This document shows positions 30,314 to 41,100 of a stretch of 64,000 nucleotides of DNA, one piece after another. A program made the translations under genes and the position numbers. The notes below the pieces were generated by a model. That model worked only from the letters and a program-made list of their open reading frames with translations, did no database searches and had not been told where the DNA came from. Origin of the DNA: Chamaelirium japonicum. Lineage: Eukaryota > Streptophyta > Magnoliopsida > Liliales > Melanthiaceae. Positions within the stretch are counted from its first letter, which is position 1; each line of letters starts with the position of its first letter. The stretch spans positions 19,511,532 through 19,575,531 of the forward strand of contig OX393549.1 in NCBI GenBank assembly GCA_947650365.1, in the 5' to 3' direction.

Positions 30314-31220
30314 TGTGGGTGCAAATTTTGGCATAAATCCACCACGGGACCCACCGGCCCTGCCTGGTGGACCCGCGAAGACTACAGCGGGACCCACCGG
30401 CCCTGCCTGGTGGGCCCACGAGGACTACAGCGGGACCCACCGGCCCTGCCTGGTGGGCCCACGAGGACTACCACGGGACCCACTGGCCCTGCCTGGTGGG
30501 CCCACGAGGACTACCACGGGACCCACTGGCCCTGCCTGGTGGGCCCACGAGGACTACAGCGGGACCCACCGGCCCTGCCTGGTGGGCCCACGAGGACTAC
30601 AGCGGGACCCACCGGCCCTGCCTGGTGGGCCCACGAGGACTACAGCGGGACCCACCGGCCCTGCCTGGTGGGCCCACAAGGACTACCGCGGGACCCACCG
30701 GCCCTGCCTGGTGGGCCCACGAGGATGCAACTTTACCTGAAGGATCCCCAGATACGATAGCAAAAACCGCCATTCGCCACCCAGAATGTCTATAAATAGC
30801 AGAGCCTTCGAATGTAAAAGGATCGAAATCTAAGATCCGGAAATCTGATTTCCACTCTGAGATCTGACTTTCAGAACCAGAGCTTTGGGATTTTCTAACT
30901 TCCGATCTACCATCTCTCTTTGATCTTCTTTTCTCTTTCGAAGAGATCAGGGAGCTTTCAGTGACACTCGGCCTGTCGAGGTCACTTCAACTGAAGTGTT
31001 AGTGAATTCGGGTTGCTCCCTATAGCACGGAGACGTAGGCTTCGGCTGAACTCCGAGATCACATCTCGTGTCACAATTTCTCTGATTGCATTCCTCTGTT
31101 TGCATATCAAAAGGCTTAGACTTCAGCAACAGATCGATCAACGATCTTCGACATCAACTTCGACTCCAATTGACTGGTGCTGCGAGAATCTTCGGGTCGG
31201 CACGAAGATTTTCCCCCACA
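30314..31220 (+). repeat. 5' LTR of Tat-R
   Basis: The 907-bp LTR runs TGTGGG to CCCACA. Nine 43-bp units (about 30346-30729) form most of U3. A TATA box, CTATAAATAG, lies at about 30790-30799 and should start the sense transcript about 30 bp downstream. It matches 43176-44082 except for about three substitutions, all within or beside the 43-bp array. Confidence 0.95.
30346..30729. repeat. 43-bp tandem array in Tat-R 5' LTR
   Basis: Nine units contain GGGACCCACCGGCCCTGCC and GGTGGGCCCACGAGGACTAC. The unit contains GC-rich dyads (CCACCGG, GGGCCC). 43 is not a multiple of three and the unit lacks stops in all frames of this strand, so three overlapping open frames run through it with a 43-residue super-repeat. 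The matching arrays are 43208-43591, and seven units each at about 9445-9735 and 22943-23233. Confidence 0.93.
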
Positions 31221-31240
31221 GTTTGGCGCCGTCTGTGGGA
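31221..31240 (+). other. Primer-binding site of Tat-R
   Basis: GTTTGGCGCCGTCTGTGGGA directly follows the 5' LTR, as in Tat-L. The TGGCGCC core fits tRNA-primed minus-strand synthesis. The leader from here to the gag ATG at 31368 is 147 bp, as in Tat-L. Confidence 0.88.
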
Positions 31241-31367
31241 TTCGAGCGAGAAGCTGTGTTCTCTCTACTTCGACTACCATATCAATATAGTCAAACTTCC
31301 TCGTCCCCTCGGTTAATCAGACAACTGATCGAACGTCGGCAATCTCGTTGCACCCTTCGCACTCTGA

Positions 31368-33836
31368 ATGGCGAGAACCAAACATCAGGGTCAACCAGAA
31401 GGAAGTAACACTCAACATCAACCTCGTCCTGAGACTCGTTCAATGAGTCAAAGGCTCAACTTCGGGCAGCCCCTTGCTGTCCCCGAGATGGGAGTTCACT
31501 CAGGAAGCGGGAGATCAGTCGATCGACCGATCGCCCCTCATCCTCATCAATCAATTGGGCAGACTGTCCCTGCTCCTGCTGAAGATCCTCCATCGACTTA
31601 CCAGATCTCTGCAATCGATTTCCAACTACTTCAATTGGCGAAGCAAAACGCCACCCTCACTGCTGAGAGGGATGCTCTGAAGAAGGCAGCTTCCGAAGCT
31701 GGAATTGCTATTCCGATCCCCTCCGCAAGTGAGAGGGTTGATCCTCCTCGACATTCAATTTACTCCGAACAACGGAGGTCAATGGGCACTGATGCTCTCG
31801 AGAGGATTCGACGCAACATAACTCCCTCTGCTGCTCCTTGGAAGCAGAGTGTCTGGGATCGTCTTGAAGACGAGTCCTCCCAATCTTCATCTGGTCGTAA
31901 CTGCGACAAAAGAGCACTATCGAAGCTCAACCTGCCAAGGAAGCACCAAATGAAAGGCGCTCCTTCAAAGAGTAGAGTCTCTCCTTCCATTCCGTTTCAA
32001 CGTAGACTTGGATCGGACCTTCGACATCGACTTCAACCGGCGAACACTCCGATGCCAGAACAAGACCTTGCGATCTTACCTCTTGACCCACCTCTAGGTC
32101 GAGGACACGGTCTTAGGGATGGCTACTCTTCTGCCGGGCCACTACATCGAAGCCTCTTCGAATCAGCATTTCCAAGAGGATGGAGAACTCCTACCCTCCC
32201 CAAATTCAACTGCGTCCGAGGAGATCCAAGCCTCAATATACTTGCCTTCAAGCAAGCTCTAACACCACACGAAGAGGAAAACAACGTGCTCTGCCGCACC
32301 TTTGTGGGAAGTCTCGACGAGCCTTCACTCGACTGGTATCACAATCTCCGAGCTGGGTCCATTACCCAGTTCGGTGTTTTGGCTAACCTCTTTGTGCAGC
32401 ATTACCAGCTCAACCTGAAACCCGAGAAGAAGCTCGACTCTCTATATCGACTAAGGATGGGTGCAGATGAGACTCTCCGCAGCTTCACGAGGAGGTTTCG
32501 CAACGAGCATGCTGCTCTCTCTGGAAGGCATCTGGATGATGAAGCCATCATGTTGGCTTTCCAGAACGCTCTCCGCTTCGATCTACACATCTACAACGAC
32601 TTCATCCGCAATCCCCCTCCTTCTCTGGGAGCTATGTTCGATCGAATTCAGAGGGAGATTGAGGTGGAAGACGATCAAGTCGCTCGAAAAGGGCGAGAAA
32701 CTAAGAGAAGGCCTGCTGAAAGAGAAGCACCTAAATATGCTGCAAAGGCTCACAACACTGAAGCAGCAGCCCCTCCGGCCAACAAAAGATCAAAGAATGA
32801 TGGGCGTCGATCTCCAACGAAGACCACTTTCACCGAGTGGAACATGCCAGTCGAGCAGATACTCGACCGTATTCAACACGACGAGTATCTTCGGAGGCCC
32901 AATCCTCTTCAACCAAATTCCAAATTCACAGCAGACAAAACAGTCTACTGTGAATTCCATCGAAGTCACGGCCATTCCACCGATCGGTGTTTTCGGCTGA
33001 AATTCCATCTTGAAGACTTACTACGAGAAGGCCACCTTCAAGAATTCGTCAACAATGGGCACGATCAACGTCGAACCTCTGCCAAGGGGAAAGAAGTGTG
33101 TTGGATACATCAAATCTCTTCTAACCGGCAAACTATCTCTGTGAATGCCAATGTTTTTGGTATTCATGGAACATTGCACAATCAAAGTCTGACTGGGAAA
33201 GAGGTGGATCGCCAAGTTCGACGCATCTTCCACGTTCGTTCTACTGCGAGCAAAGAGGATACCTGGATCGAGAAGCCCATCGAAGGTCTTGCTTGGCCAT
33301 CCATAGTCTTCAACGACACTGATCTTCAAGGAGTTCATACTCCACATCGAGACCCCCTGGTCTTGAAACTCATCATCGACGGCAGCACTGTCAACCGGAT
33401 CCTCATCGACACCGGAAGCTCTATCGACATTATGTTCTCAGACTGTTTCAAACGTCTGGGACATAAGTATCAAAGCCTCGATGTCGTCCCGACTGTGATC
33501 ACCGGCTTCAATGGTGAACAAAGCATCACAGTGGGCGAATCCAGATTTACCATCGACCTCAGCCGAGAGACTCGAGTCTCGGTGAGGTTTGCAATCGTCG
33601 AAGGAATGTCTAGCTACAACGCCATTCTTGGGCGACCATTCCTCCATCAGATCAATGCCATCTCCTCCTCTTACCATCAACTACTCAAATTTGCAACTGG
33701 AGAAGGCATCGTCTGCATTCGAGGCGATCAGCAAGCTGGAAGGTCTTGTGAAGCTGCTGCGGCAAAGACAGATCGAAAGATTAACATTGCTCCTCCAAAG
33801 CGGCCACGAGATGAAGCTGGTCCCTCTTCCAAATAG
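31368..33836 (+). CDS. gag: Tat-R gag-protease
   Basis: The frame has 822 codons, the same length as in Tat-L, with a few percent residue differences spread mainly in the N-terminal third. The capsid domain spans about 270-420. The zinc knuckle C528-H531-H536-C541 and the protease motif around D681 (ILIDTGSSIDIM) are intact. The frame ends at UAG followed by CAAUCA, the CAR-YYA leaky-stop context, with the pol frame following in phase. Confidence 0.92.
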   Translation: MARTKHQGQPEGSNTQHQPRPETRSMSQRLNFGQPLAVPEMGVHSGSGRSVDRPIAPHPHQSIGQTVPAPAEDPPSTYQISAIDFQLLQLAKQNATLTAERDALKKAASEAGIAIPIPSASERVDPPRHSIYSEQRRSMGTDALERIRRNITPSAAPWKQSVWDRLEDESSQSSSGRNCDKRALSKLNLPRKHQMKGAPSKSRVSPSIPFQRRLGSDLRHRLQPANTPMPEQDLAILPLDPPLGRGHGLRDGYSSAGPLHRSLFESAFPRGWRTPTLPKFNCVRGDPSLNILAFKQALTPHEEENNVLCRTFVGSLDEPSLDWYHNLRAGSITQFGVLANLFVQHYQLNLKPEKKLDSLYRLRMGADETLRSFTRRFRNEHAALSGRHLDDEAIMLAFQNALRFDLHIYNDFIRNPPPSLGAMFDRIQREIEVEDDQVARKGRETKRRPAEREAPKYAAKAHNTEAAAPPANKRSKNDGRRSPTKTTFTEWNMPVEQILDRIQHDEYLRRPNPLQPNSKFTADKTVYCEFHRSHGHSTDRCFRLKFHLEDLLREGHLQEFVNNGHDQRRTSAKGKEVCWIHQISSNRQTISVNANVFGIHGTLHNQSLTGKEVDRQVRRIFHVRSTASKEDTWIEKPIEGLAWPSIVFNDTDLQGVHTPHRDPLVLKLIIDGSTVNRILIDTGSSIDIMFSDCFKRLGHKYQSLDVVPTVITGFNGEQSITVGESRFTIDLSRETRVSVRFAIVEGMSSYNAILGRPFLHQINAISSSYHQLLKFATGEGIVCIRGDQQAGRSCEAAAAKTDRKINIAPPKRPRDEAGPSSK

Positions 33837-34043
33837 CAATCAAAGGAGATTCCGCTGACCGAACCTCCACCAATCGAATGGGAAGCATCACCTTCAATTG
33901 AAGAAATCATCCCGATCAACATAGGCAGCGTAGATCTCCCTCGACAAACATTTATTGGTACCGGTCTTAGCGACGCAGAAGCGCAAGACATGGTATCCTT
34001 CCTCTAGTCCAATATCGACGTCTTTGCTTGGTGTTTCGAAGAC

Positions 34044-37000
34044 ATGCCTGGTATCAATCCAGATGACGCTTGTCATCGACTTGCGATCAAAGAAGAGGTG
34101 AAGCCTGTCAAGCAAAAGCCTCGCACCATTCGACCAGAGCTACAAGTTGCTGTTCAAGAAGAAATTACCAAGCTACTCGCAGCCGGATTCATCCGAGAAG
34201 TGGAGTATCCTACTTGGATCTCTAACATTGTGGCTGTTCCGAAGAAGAACGGAAAGGTTAGAGTCTGCATCGACTTTACCAATCTCAACAAGGCTTGTCC
34301 CAAGGACCCATTCCCCATGCCAAGGATTGATAGACTCGTCGATGCCACTGCTGGCCACGAGCTATTGTCTTTCATGGATGAGTACTCTGGGTACAATCAA
34401 ATTCCTCTTCACGCCGATGATCAAGAGAAAACGTGTTTTGTGACTAGCCGAGGTCTCTACTGCTACAATGTCATGCCATTTGGCCTCAAAAATGCTGGTT
34501 CCACCTATCAAAGGTTAGTCACGAAAATGTTCGAAGATCAGATCGGTCGCAACGTCGAAGTCTATGTAGATGACCTCCTTACCAAGAGCTTCACTAGAGG
34601 GAAGCATCTATCTGATCTAGCTGAAACTTTCCAAGTCCTTCGAAAGTATCGAATGAAGCTCAATCCAGCCAAGTGCGCCTTCGGAGTTCAATCTGGCAAA
34701 TTCCTGGGTCATCTTGTGACCAGGAGAGGTATTGAAGCCAATCCTGATCAAATTCGAGCCATCATCGATATGCCTTCACCTACAAATCGAAAAGAAGTTC
34801 AACGTCTCACTGGAAGGTTAGCAGCACTCAATCGATTCATCTCAAAGTCCTCAGACAAGTGCAAGCCACTCTTCGACAAACTACGAAAGGCGGATACCTC
34901 CGGCTGGAGTCCAACCTGTGAAGAAGCATTTCAAAGCATCAAGAAATATCTGGTGCAAGCTCCTATCCTGACTGCTCCACTTCCAAAAGAAGACTTGTGG
35001 CTCTACCTTGCCGTGACCGATCAAGCAATCAGCGCGGTCTTAGTCAGTAGAAGAGAAGGCATCGAACATCCAGTCTACTACATCAGCCACACTCTTCTTC
35101 CGGCTGAGACTCGCTACTCAAAAACTGAGAAGGTCATCCTGGCCTTACTCACTGCATCGCGTCGTCTCCAACCATATTTCATCTCTCACCAGATCACTGT
35201 CATTTCAGAACACTCGCTCAAAGATATCATTGACAAAGCTGGTCGAGCTGGTCGAATGACCAAATGGGTGATCGAAATGAGCTCCCTGGGAATCCAATTC
35301 GAATCTCGCACTTCCATCAAAGGTCAAGCAATTGCTGATTTTCTAGCTGACTTTCCAGTTGAAGACCCCATCACTTGGGAAGAGGATGTCGACATGCGCT
35401 TGGAAGATGAGGATACTCCTCCGATCAATCCTACAACAAAAATTGATCCAAGTCTTGAAGTTATTTCTGCAACTCCTCCATGGAAGCTTTATACTGATGG
35501 AGCATCAAGTTCGATCGGTTCGGGAACTGGGATAGTCTTAATATCCCCCGAACTCGATCATCTCCAGAAGGCCACTCTCCTTGGGTTTAATGCCACCAAC
35601 AACGAAGCTGAATATAAAGCACTCATTTCCGGACTCGAAATGGCAGAATCTCTGGGGGTAGATCGAGTCATCATATACAGCGACTCCCAATTGATCATAA
35701 GGCAAATCAATGGAGAGTACACAGCTCGAGAAGAAAGAATGCAACTCTACTTGGCCTTAGTACGACGTCTTCAACAACGTTTTACTAGCGCTGAATTCAT
35801 TCAAATCCCCAGAGCAGAGAACCGAGAAGCAGACGCCTTAGCTAATGCTGCCTCAGTTCTTGGAGACTCACTCGGAGGAAGGCAAATACAGATCGATTAT
35901 CAAGAAGTGCCCAAGACCATCCCCGATCAACAGATTCTAACTACTACAAAAGGATCTGGGGGTGGAGATCAGCTTGAAGATTGGAGACGACCAATTCTTG
36001 ACTTCTTCAAACATGGCAAAATGCCAGAAGATCCAAATCAAGCCCGAAGGCTTCAAAGGAAGCTCCCATGCTATACTTTACAAGGTGAAGATTTATATTT
36101 CAAATCTCACAGCGGGATGTTACTCAAGTGCCTTGGTCCTGAACAAGCACAGGCAATCCTGATTGATATCCACTCCGGAGCTTGTGGAAATCATTCGGGA
36201 GGAAGATCCCTTGAAGCCAAGACGAAGCTACAAGGGTACTACTGGCCAACTATGGCAAGGGATGCTCAACAAGTCGTTCAAAGGTGCGAGCCTTGTCAAC
36301 GGCACGCTCGAGCTATTCATCTCCCTGCAGATGAACTCCATCAATTATCAAGTCCTTGGCCTTTCCATCAATGGGGGTTAGATTTCTTGGGTCCTTTCCC
36401 TCCAACTCCGAGCAAGAAGAAATATCTACTGCTGGCTACTGATTACTTCACCAAATGGGTTGAAGCTGTGCCCCTCTTTCGAGAGACTGACGACGAAGCG
36501 ATCAAATTCATTCGGCACAACATCTTCTCAAGATTCGGCACACCTCAAGTTCTTGTTGCTGACAATGGAGCTCAATTTGACTCAGACAAATTCCGAGAGT
36601 TCTGTCTGAACAATGGTATCAAGTTATTCTATTCAACTCCAAGATATCCTCAATGCAATGGTCAAGCTGAAGCCTCAAACAGAGCTATACTTGATATACT
36701 CAAGAAGAAACTCAACGACAAGAAAGGATTGTGGGAGCAAGTCCTACCTGAAGTTCTGTGGGGGTATCGCACAACTCCGAGAAGATCAACAGGGTTCTCA
36801 CCCTTCCGTCTAACATATGGATCGGAAGCAATACTCCCAACAGAGAATATATCTAGTACTTTGAAGACCAAAGCTGTTGAAGAAGGAGTCAATGAAGAAC
36901 TTCGGATCAATGATCTAGACTTCTCTGAAGAACTACGAGATCAAGCTTCTCTTCGTGTAGCCCAGTATCAACAGAAGATCAAAAGAGCCTATGACAAGAA

Positions 37001-37217
37001 AGTCCACAAGAGACAGTTCCCAGTGGGTAGTTTAGTTCTCAGAGCAGTTTTCTACAATACCAAAGAGCACCGCAGTGGAAAGCTTGCTCCCAATTGGGAA
37101 GGACCATACATCATTGAGTCAGTTGGAGGCAAAGGTTCTTACAGACTGATCACACCAGAAGGAGATAGATTGCCTCGAGCTTGGAATTCTAGACACCTCA
37201 AGTTGTTCTATCCATAA
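34044..37217 (+). CDS. pol: Tat-R pol: RT, RNase H, second RNase H, integrase
   Basis: The open frame of 1057 codons covers RT (YVDD near residue 174), RNase H, the second RNase H (LYTDGAS near 482) and integrase (zinc site near 709-750 ending CEPCQRH; D,D,E core near 776, 840 and 874). It is nearly identical to the Tat-L protein. The first ATG of this stretch is probably not the biological start, because the region shares its frame with gag-protease. The enzyme domains look whole. Confidence 0.92.
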   Translation: MPGINPDDACHRLAIKEEVKPVKQKPRTIRPELQVAVQEEITKLLAAGFIREVEYPTWISNIVAVPKKNGKVRVCIDFTNLNKACPKDPFPMPRIDRLVDATAGHELLSFMDEYSGYNQIPLHADDQEKTCFVTSRGLYCYNVMPFGLKNAGSTYQRLVTKMFEDQIGRNVEVYVDDLLTKSFTRGKHLSDLAETFQVLRKYRMKLNPAKCAFGVQSGKFLGHLVTRRGIEANPDQIRAIIDMPSPTNRKEVQRLTGRLAALNRFISKSSDKCKPLFDKLRKADTSGWSPTCEEAFQSIKKYLVQAPILTAPLPKEDLWLYLAVTDQAISAVLVSRREGIEHPVYYISHTLLPAETRYSKTEKVILALLTASRRLQPYFISHQITVISEHSLKDIIDKAGRAGRMTKWVIEMSSLGIQFESRTSIKGQAIADFLADFPVEDPITWEEDVDMRLEDEDTPPINPTTKIDPSLEVISATPPWKLYTDGASSSIGSGTGIVLISPELDHLQKATLLGFNATNNEAEYKALISGLEMAESLGVDRVIIYSDSQLIIRQINGEYTAREERMQLYLALVRRLQQRFTSAEFIQIPRAENREADALANAASVLGDSLGGRQIQIDYQEVPKTIPDQQILTTTKGSGGGDQLEDWRRPILDFFKHGKMPEDPNQARRLQRKLPCYTLQGEDLYFKSHSGMLLKCLGPEQAQAILIDIHSGACGNHSGGRSLEAKTKLQGYYWPTMARDAQQVVQRCEPCQRHARAIHLPADELHQLSSPWPFHQWGLDFLGPFPPTPSKKKYLLLATDYFTKWVEAVPLFRETDDEAIKFIRHNIFSRFGTPQVLVADNGAQFDSDKFREFCLNNGIKLFYSTPRYPQCNGQAEASNRAILDILKKKLNDKKGLWEQVLPEVLWGYRTTPRRSTGFSPFRLTYGSEAILPTENISSTLKTKAVEEGVNEELRINDLDFSEELRDQASLRVAQYQQKIKRAYDKKVHKRQFPVGSLVLRAVFYNTKEHRSGKLAPNWEGPYIIESVGGKGSYRLITPEGDRLPRAWNSRHLKLFYP

Positions 37218-37899
37218 TGTAAATTCTGTGATGAATAAAGCTCTCTTTCAAGTGTTCAAGTGTACAAGTGTTCTGATTTTCAATCCAAGTTCTGAAGCAG
37301 TTTCAAGTTATCCATATTCAAATTACCAGGTCTTTTAACAAGTTTGGGTGTTAGGGTTGCGACCCAACCCCTTACTAGCAAATGTTAAAAACTGACCATT
37401 TTCAAGTTACCAGGTCTTAACATGTTTGGGTGTTAGAGTTGCGACTCGACCCCTTACTAGCGAATGTTAAACTGACCTTCGAAATTCAATATCCAATTTC
37501 AATCAATTCGATATCGTCTAACAGGTTTGGGAGTTTGAGTCGCGACTCGACCCCTTACATTCAAATGTTATTCGAATTCAAATTCAATTTTCAAAGTTAC
37601 AAGTTTGGGTGATTGAGTAGCGACTCAACCCCTTACATTCAAGTATATGCGTATTCAACTTACGTTCAAATGTATGAATACTCAATCATGTCAAATAGCA
37701 TTCCAGAACTCAACATTCAAAGACATTCAACTCAAAAGAAGTGCAAGTTTCAAATACCAAAAAGATGTCTTCTATTATCATCAAAATATGTCAGATACAA
37801 GGAGCTGTTACATTTCAAAAATTTACAAAATATGTCAGATACAAGGAGCTGTTACATTTCAAAAATTTACAAGTACAACAACGAAGAAGAAGAAAAGTC
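37218..37899. other. Convergent spacer of Tat-R with four motif repeats and a 44-bp duplication
   Basis: This corresponds to 15809-16446 of Tat-L. Four copies of the GGGTNGCGACCC/GAGTCGCGACTC dyad motif lie between 37341 and 37640. A perfect 44-bp tandem duplication (37783-37826 and 37827-37870) next to the end of the antisense gene is absent from Tat-L, so it arose after the copies parted. AATAAA at 37233-37238 could serve as the pol 3'-end signal. Confidence 0.7.
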
Positions 37900-40641
37900 T
37901 CAGGGCTTGGCCACACTCTTTGCATGCGACTTCTCCCCTTCAGATCCAGGACGAGCTTTACTCGCCACTGATGCCTTGGAGGATCGGACGCTAGCTACAT
38001 GAGTCCTGAGCGCTTCTGCCGCCTTCTCTGCTGTCTCCTTGTAAACCTTGCACTCAGACAACGCGTGCTCCAGTGCCTTCTTCGAAGTCTCTTCTCTGGC
38101 AGTGAAGACAGCGTGCTGGGTAGCAAGTTGTTGCTTCAGCTCTTGAATCTCGATGGTACGGCCACAGGACACGTCCTCAACCTTGGAGAGTCGAGTCTTC
38201 AAGGATTCGAGCTCGTGACTCTGTGCCTCACACCGATCCTTCAGCCCCTTGATCTCCAGCTTTCCCTTGCGAAGTTCCTCAATCTTGGTTTTGAGAGAGG
38301 CTTTCTTCGAAGTCAGGAGCTCTCTCAGCTCATCTCTCTCCGCGGTCAACTGATTTATTTCAGCTACAGCTTCTTTTGCTCCCGCCCTCATGGAGAGTTT
38401 GGTTGCAACATTCATAAGTGCTGAGTTCTGCAAAAGAACAAAAGAGTTGAATTATTCTGAAGAAAGATACGATTCAAATGATCGATCAAGCAGATGCACC
38501 TACCAACAGGTTAATTCTATCGAAAGCTTCATCCAAAGTGGCATCCGGAAGGTTGATGAGTTTTCTGATCGCAGCAGTGGGGCGGTTGATATCAACATCA
38601 CCCAAGTTTTTTATTGTTGGAGTCAATCCAGCAGGCGCACCTGCAATCAAAGGGAATCAAAGTGTTAGATTATTTTCGAACTTCAGAGACAAGGCATTCA
38701 AGGCGAGTTAGCTCAATTACCTGAGGTTTCGACCTTCGGCTCTTTGCCCTTCCTGCGATCAGAGCCACCCTGAGGTGTCGACTTCTCCTGAATCGGGGTT
38801 GGCGCTGGTTGAGGTGGAGGAGCCCCATCACCCACTCGACTTCCCCTCTCCAAATGAGTAGGGGGGGAAGCATTCCTCAGAGGAGAGACTCTCTCTTCCT
38901 CTTGTGATCCGCCAGGCTTGAGCCCTGCCACCATTGCTTCCACCTCCTGAAGTAGAGAGCGAGAGGGGGGTGGGGGTTGCTCGACTTCTACACCCCCGCT
39001 CGTTGTTGCTCCTTCAATACGAGGAACGTCGGGGGGAATCTGATCGAGGGGTGTGGGGTTGCTTCCAACCCCACCACTCCTCGACAGCTTTATTATCAGG
39101 CGCGTCGGCCTCTTCAATTCATCAAATTTATAGGCGGGAACCACTCTTTGGCCATTGCCTTCCGCATTCATAACTCCTTCCATCTGACGGGCCTTAGCCT
39201 CGTCAATGGGAACAGGAATTGAATCTTCTCCTGTTACACCAACAGTGGGGGTGGGAGGAATTTCTTCCTCACCACCCCCATTCTCGATATCTTCACCAGA
39301 AGGAGTCGATGACAGATCATCCTCGTCGTCGGCATCCTCATCTTCGCCATTGCCACTGTTGTCGTGGCTGGCATTCTCAGTCTCTTCTTCATTCTTCTTC
39401 CCTTCTTCTTCCTCTTCGATCTTCTTCCCTTGGTCTTCACCCTCCTGTTGCTTGATAAGGGTTTTTCGTTTCTTCTTCACTGGGCCTCTTTGGAGCACCA
39501 GTTTCTCGTCAAAAGTGGGCAATCGGCGCCTAGCAGTGTAGATCTTCTTCTCGGCCCGAATCTTTCGAATGACCTTGCCCGAGTGGGGATCCTCTTCATA
39601 GTCAGAGTATAGGACTTCGTTGTCCTCATATCTGTCCTTTGATCTGTGGAGGAGATTGGCCTTGCCATATCTCACAGGACAGTTAGAAAACTGTTTCCAC
39701 GACCTGGTTCCACAGGTTAGCTCGAGGAACAAGTTATCTATGGCTCTAGCCCTCTCAGAATTCCAGGCGAAGATGCCTCCCTCACTGTACATTTTCACCG
39801 CATCGTGCACGCTGTCTCGGGGGGTGTCGGGCACTGACATGGACGTCCAGGCGCCAGATACAGAAATAGGCCAGCCCGTGTACAACTTGTCCGAAGGGAC
39901 TGTATCGGTGAGCGGGCGCAGTGGAGATACTCCAGTCAAATTATAGAATGGGCTGTCCCTTCTGTAAGCCCATCTGTAATGGAAGAAGAAGTATCCAAGC
40001 TCGATCCGGGCAGGTTCACCTTCCGGGATACTGGAGTAGCAGGCCCTCAAGTCCTCCTGGAAATCCGATTCCACCCGGCAGAATGCATAGATGATTCGCC
40101 AAGCATTCCCTGTGACTTGTCCCGGGCAAAGGCCAGAAGTATTTAGCAATCTGGCAGCGAAGGGTGGCAGAGGCAGACGTAGGCCGCAGTTCATTTGGCC
40201 GATGGTCACGATGGTTCCCATGACCTTCTCGTTGCTGGCGTAGCTGGTGAAGACGGTCTTCTTGTCGATGCCGAAAGCCGTCTGGATGCTAGGGAGTGAA
40301 GGCTGTGCCCCCTTCCCTTCTGTGAAGAAAGAGAGCAGTGCTTGCCATTTCTGTCTCTTCGTATCCGTGAACTCACCACCTACATTGTACATGTACTCCG
40401 TCTCCTCTGTCAGGGGCATGAGAGGACCCAGAACAAACTTGACCTTAGGGATGAACTCTGGCCTTGATGGCGCCGAAGCAAACCCTACGCCTTGGTGCCT
40501 CTTGCCCAGTTGGCCAAGTTCAGCGAGAGCAGCCTTGCCTTTGCCACGGCCCCTCGGAGGAGATTGAACCTCGACAATTTCCTTCCCCTTTCTCTTCGAG
40601 GGAGCAGTACCAGACTTCTTCGAACTGCCAGATGAAGCCAT
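37900..40641 (-). CDS. Antisense gene of Tat-R (three exons), open copy
   Basis: On the strand opposite to gag-pol, exons are predicted at 40641-38721, 38640-38504 and 38427-37900. Borders are GT-AG, exon lengths match Tat-L for exons 2 and 3, and introns are 79 and 76 bp. The first ATG in frame is at 40641 (MASSGSS). The open frame extends upstream only through a GTG. Exon 1 encodes a basic N-terminus, a globular segment resembling the plant Transposase_28 ('putative gypsy type transposon') domain around GLCPGQVTGNAWRI, a KKKRK basic motif, an acidic Glu/Asp tract and a Pro/Ser-rich stretch. Exon 3 is a coiled coil of about 170 residues. No membrane segment is seen. Function is unknown. Nuclear location and self-association are inferred from composition only. 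Confidence 0.8.
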
Positions 40642-41100
40642 TCGACCGATCGAACGAGAACAAGAACAAGAGCAGAAAATCAAGAGAACAAGGGTCTGGA
40701 CTTCGAAAAATTTTAGAAGCGTGAGGCGAAATGACAGCCGGTGAAAACTTTTGTACCCAGGGTAAAACAGGTGCGCAAATCGAGAAGACACGTGTCTTCA
40801 CCATATCAAATCGCGTGTTTTTGTAGGTACACGTGGCATCCATCCGTAGCAAGCGCAAAATCAGGCGAACAGTCGCGACCAGGCGAAACGTCGGACCTAC
40901 CGGTCCATATGAACCAACGGTCCAAGCAAGCCACCGGTCTGGGTAAACCGGACCGCCGGTTCAAAGCAACCATCAAGCCAACCAAGGATTCAAAACAAGA
41001 AGGATCAAGCGCCATCAATGTTCAAAACTCTGCCAAAATATCGAAAAACAAAGCAGTAAATCTTCTCTGAAGGGCAGGTTCAAAACTTTACTTCGATCAG
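40642..41100 (-). promoter_or_regulatory. Upstream region of the Tat-R antisense gene
   Basis: This is single-copy sequence between the antisense ATG and the 118-bp array, conserved with 12613-13062 of Tat-L. A promoter for the antisense gene is expected here or in the array. No clear core element was recognised. Confidence 0.4.

Noticed and set aside
30315-30795. Overlapping frames rich in PTGPAWW-type residues, resembling a collagen-like protein
   Set aside because: Three frames of one 43-bp LTR repeat produce the same peptide in rotation; they lie in U3 upstream of the TATA box.
37900-40641. Antisense gene as an envelope gene
   Set aside because: It is on the opposite strand, spliced, acidic and coiled coil, with no signal peptide or membrane segment.
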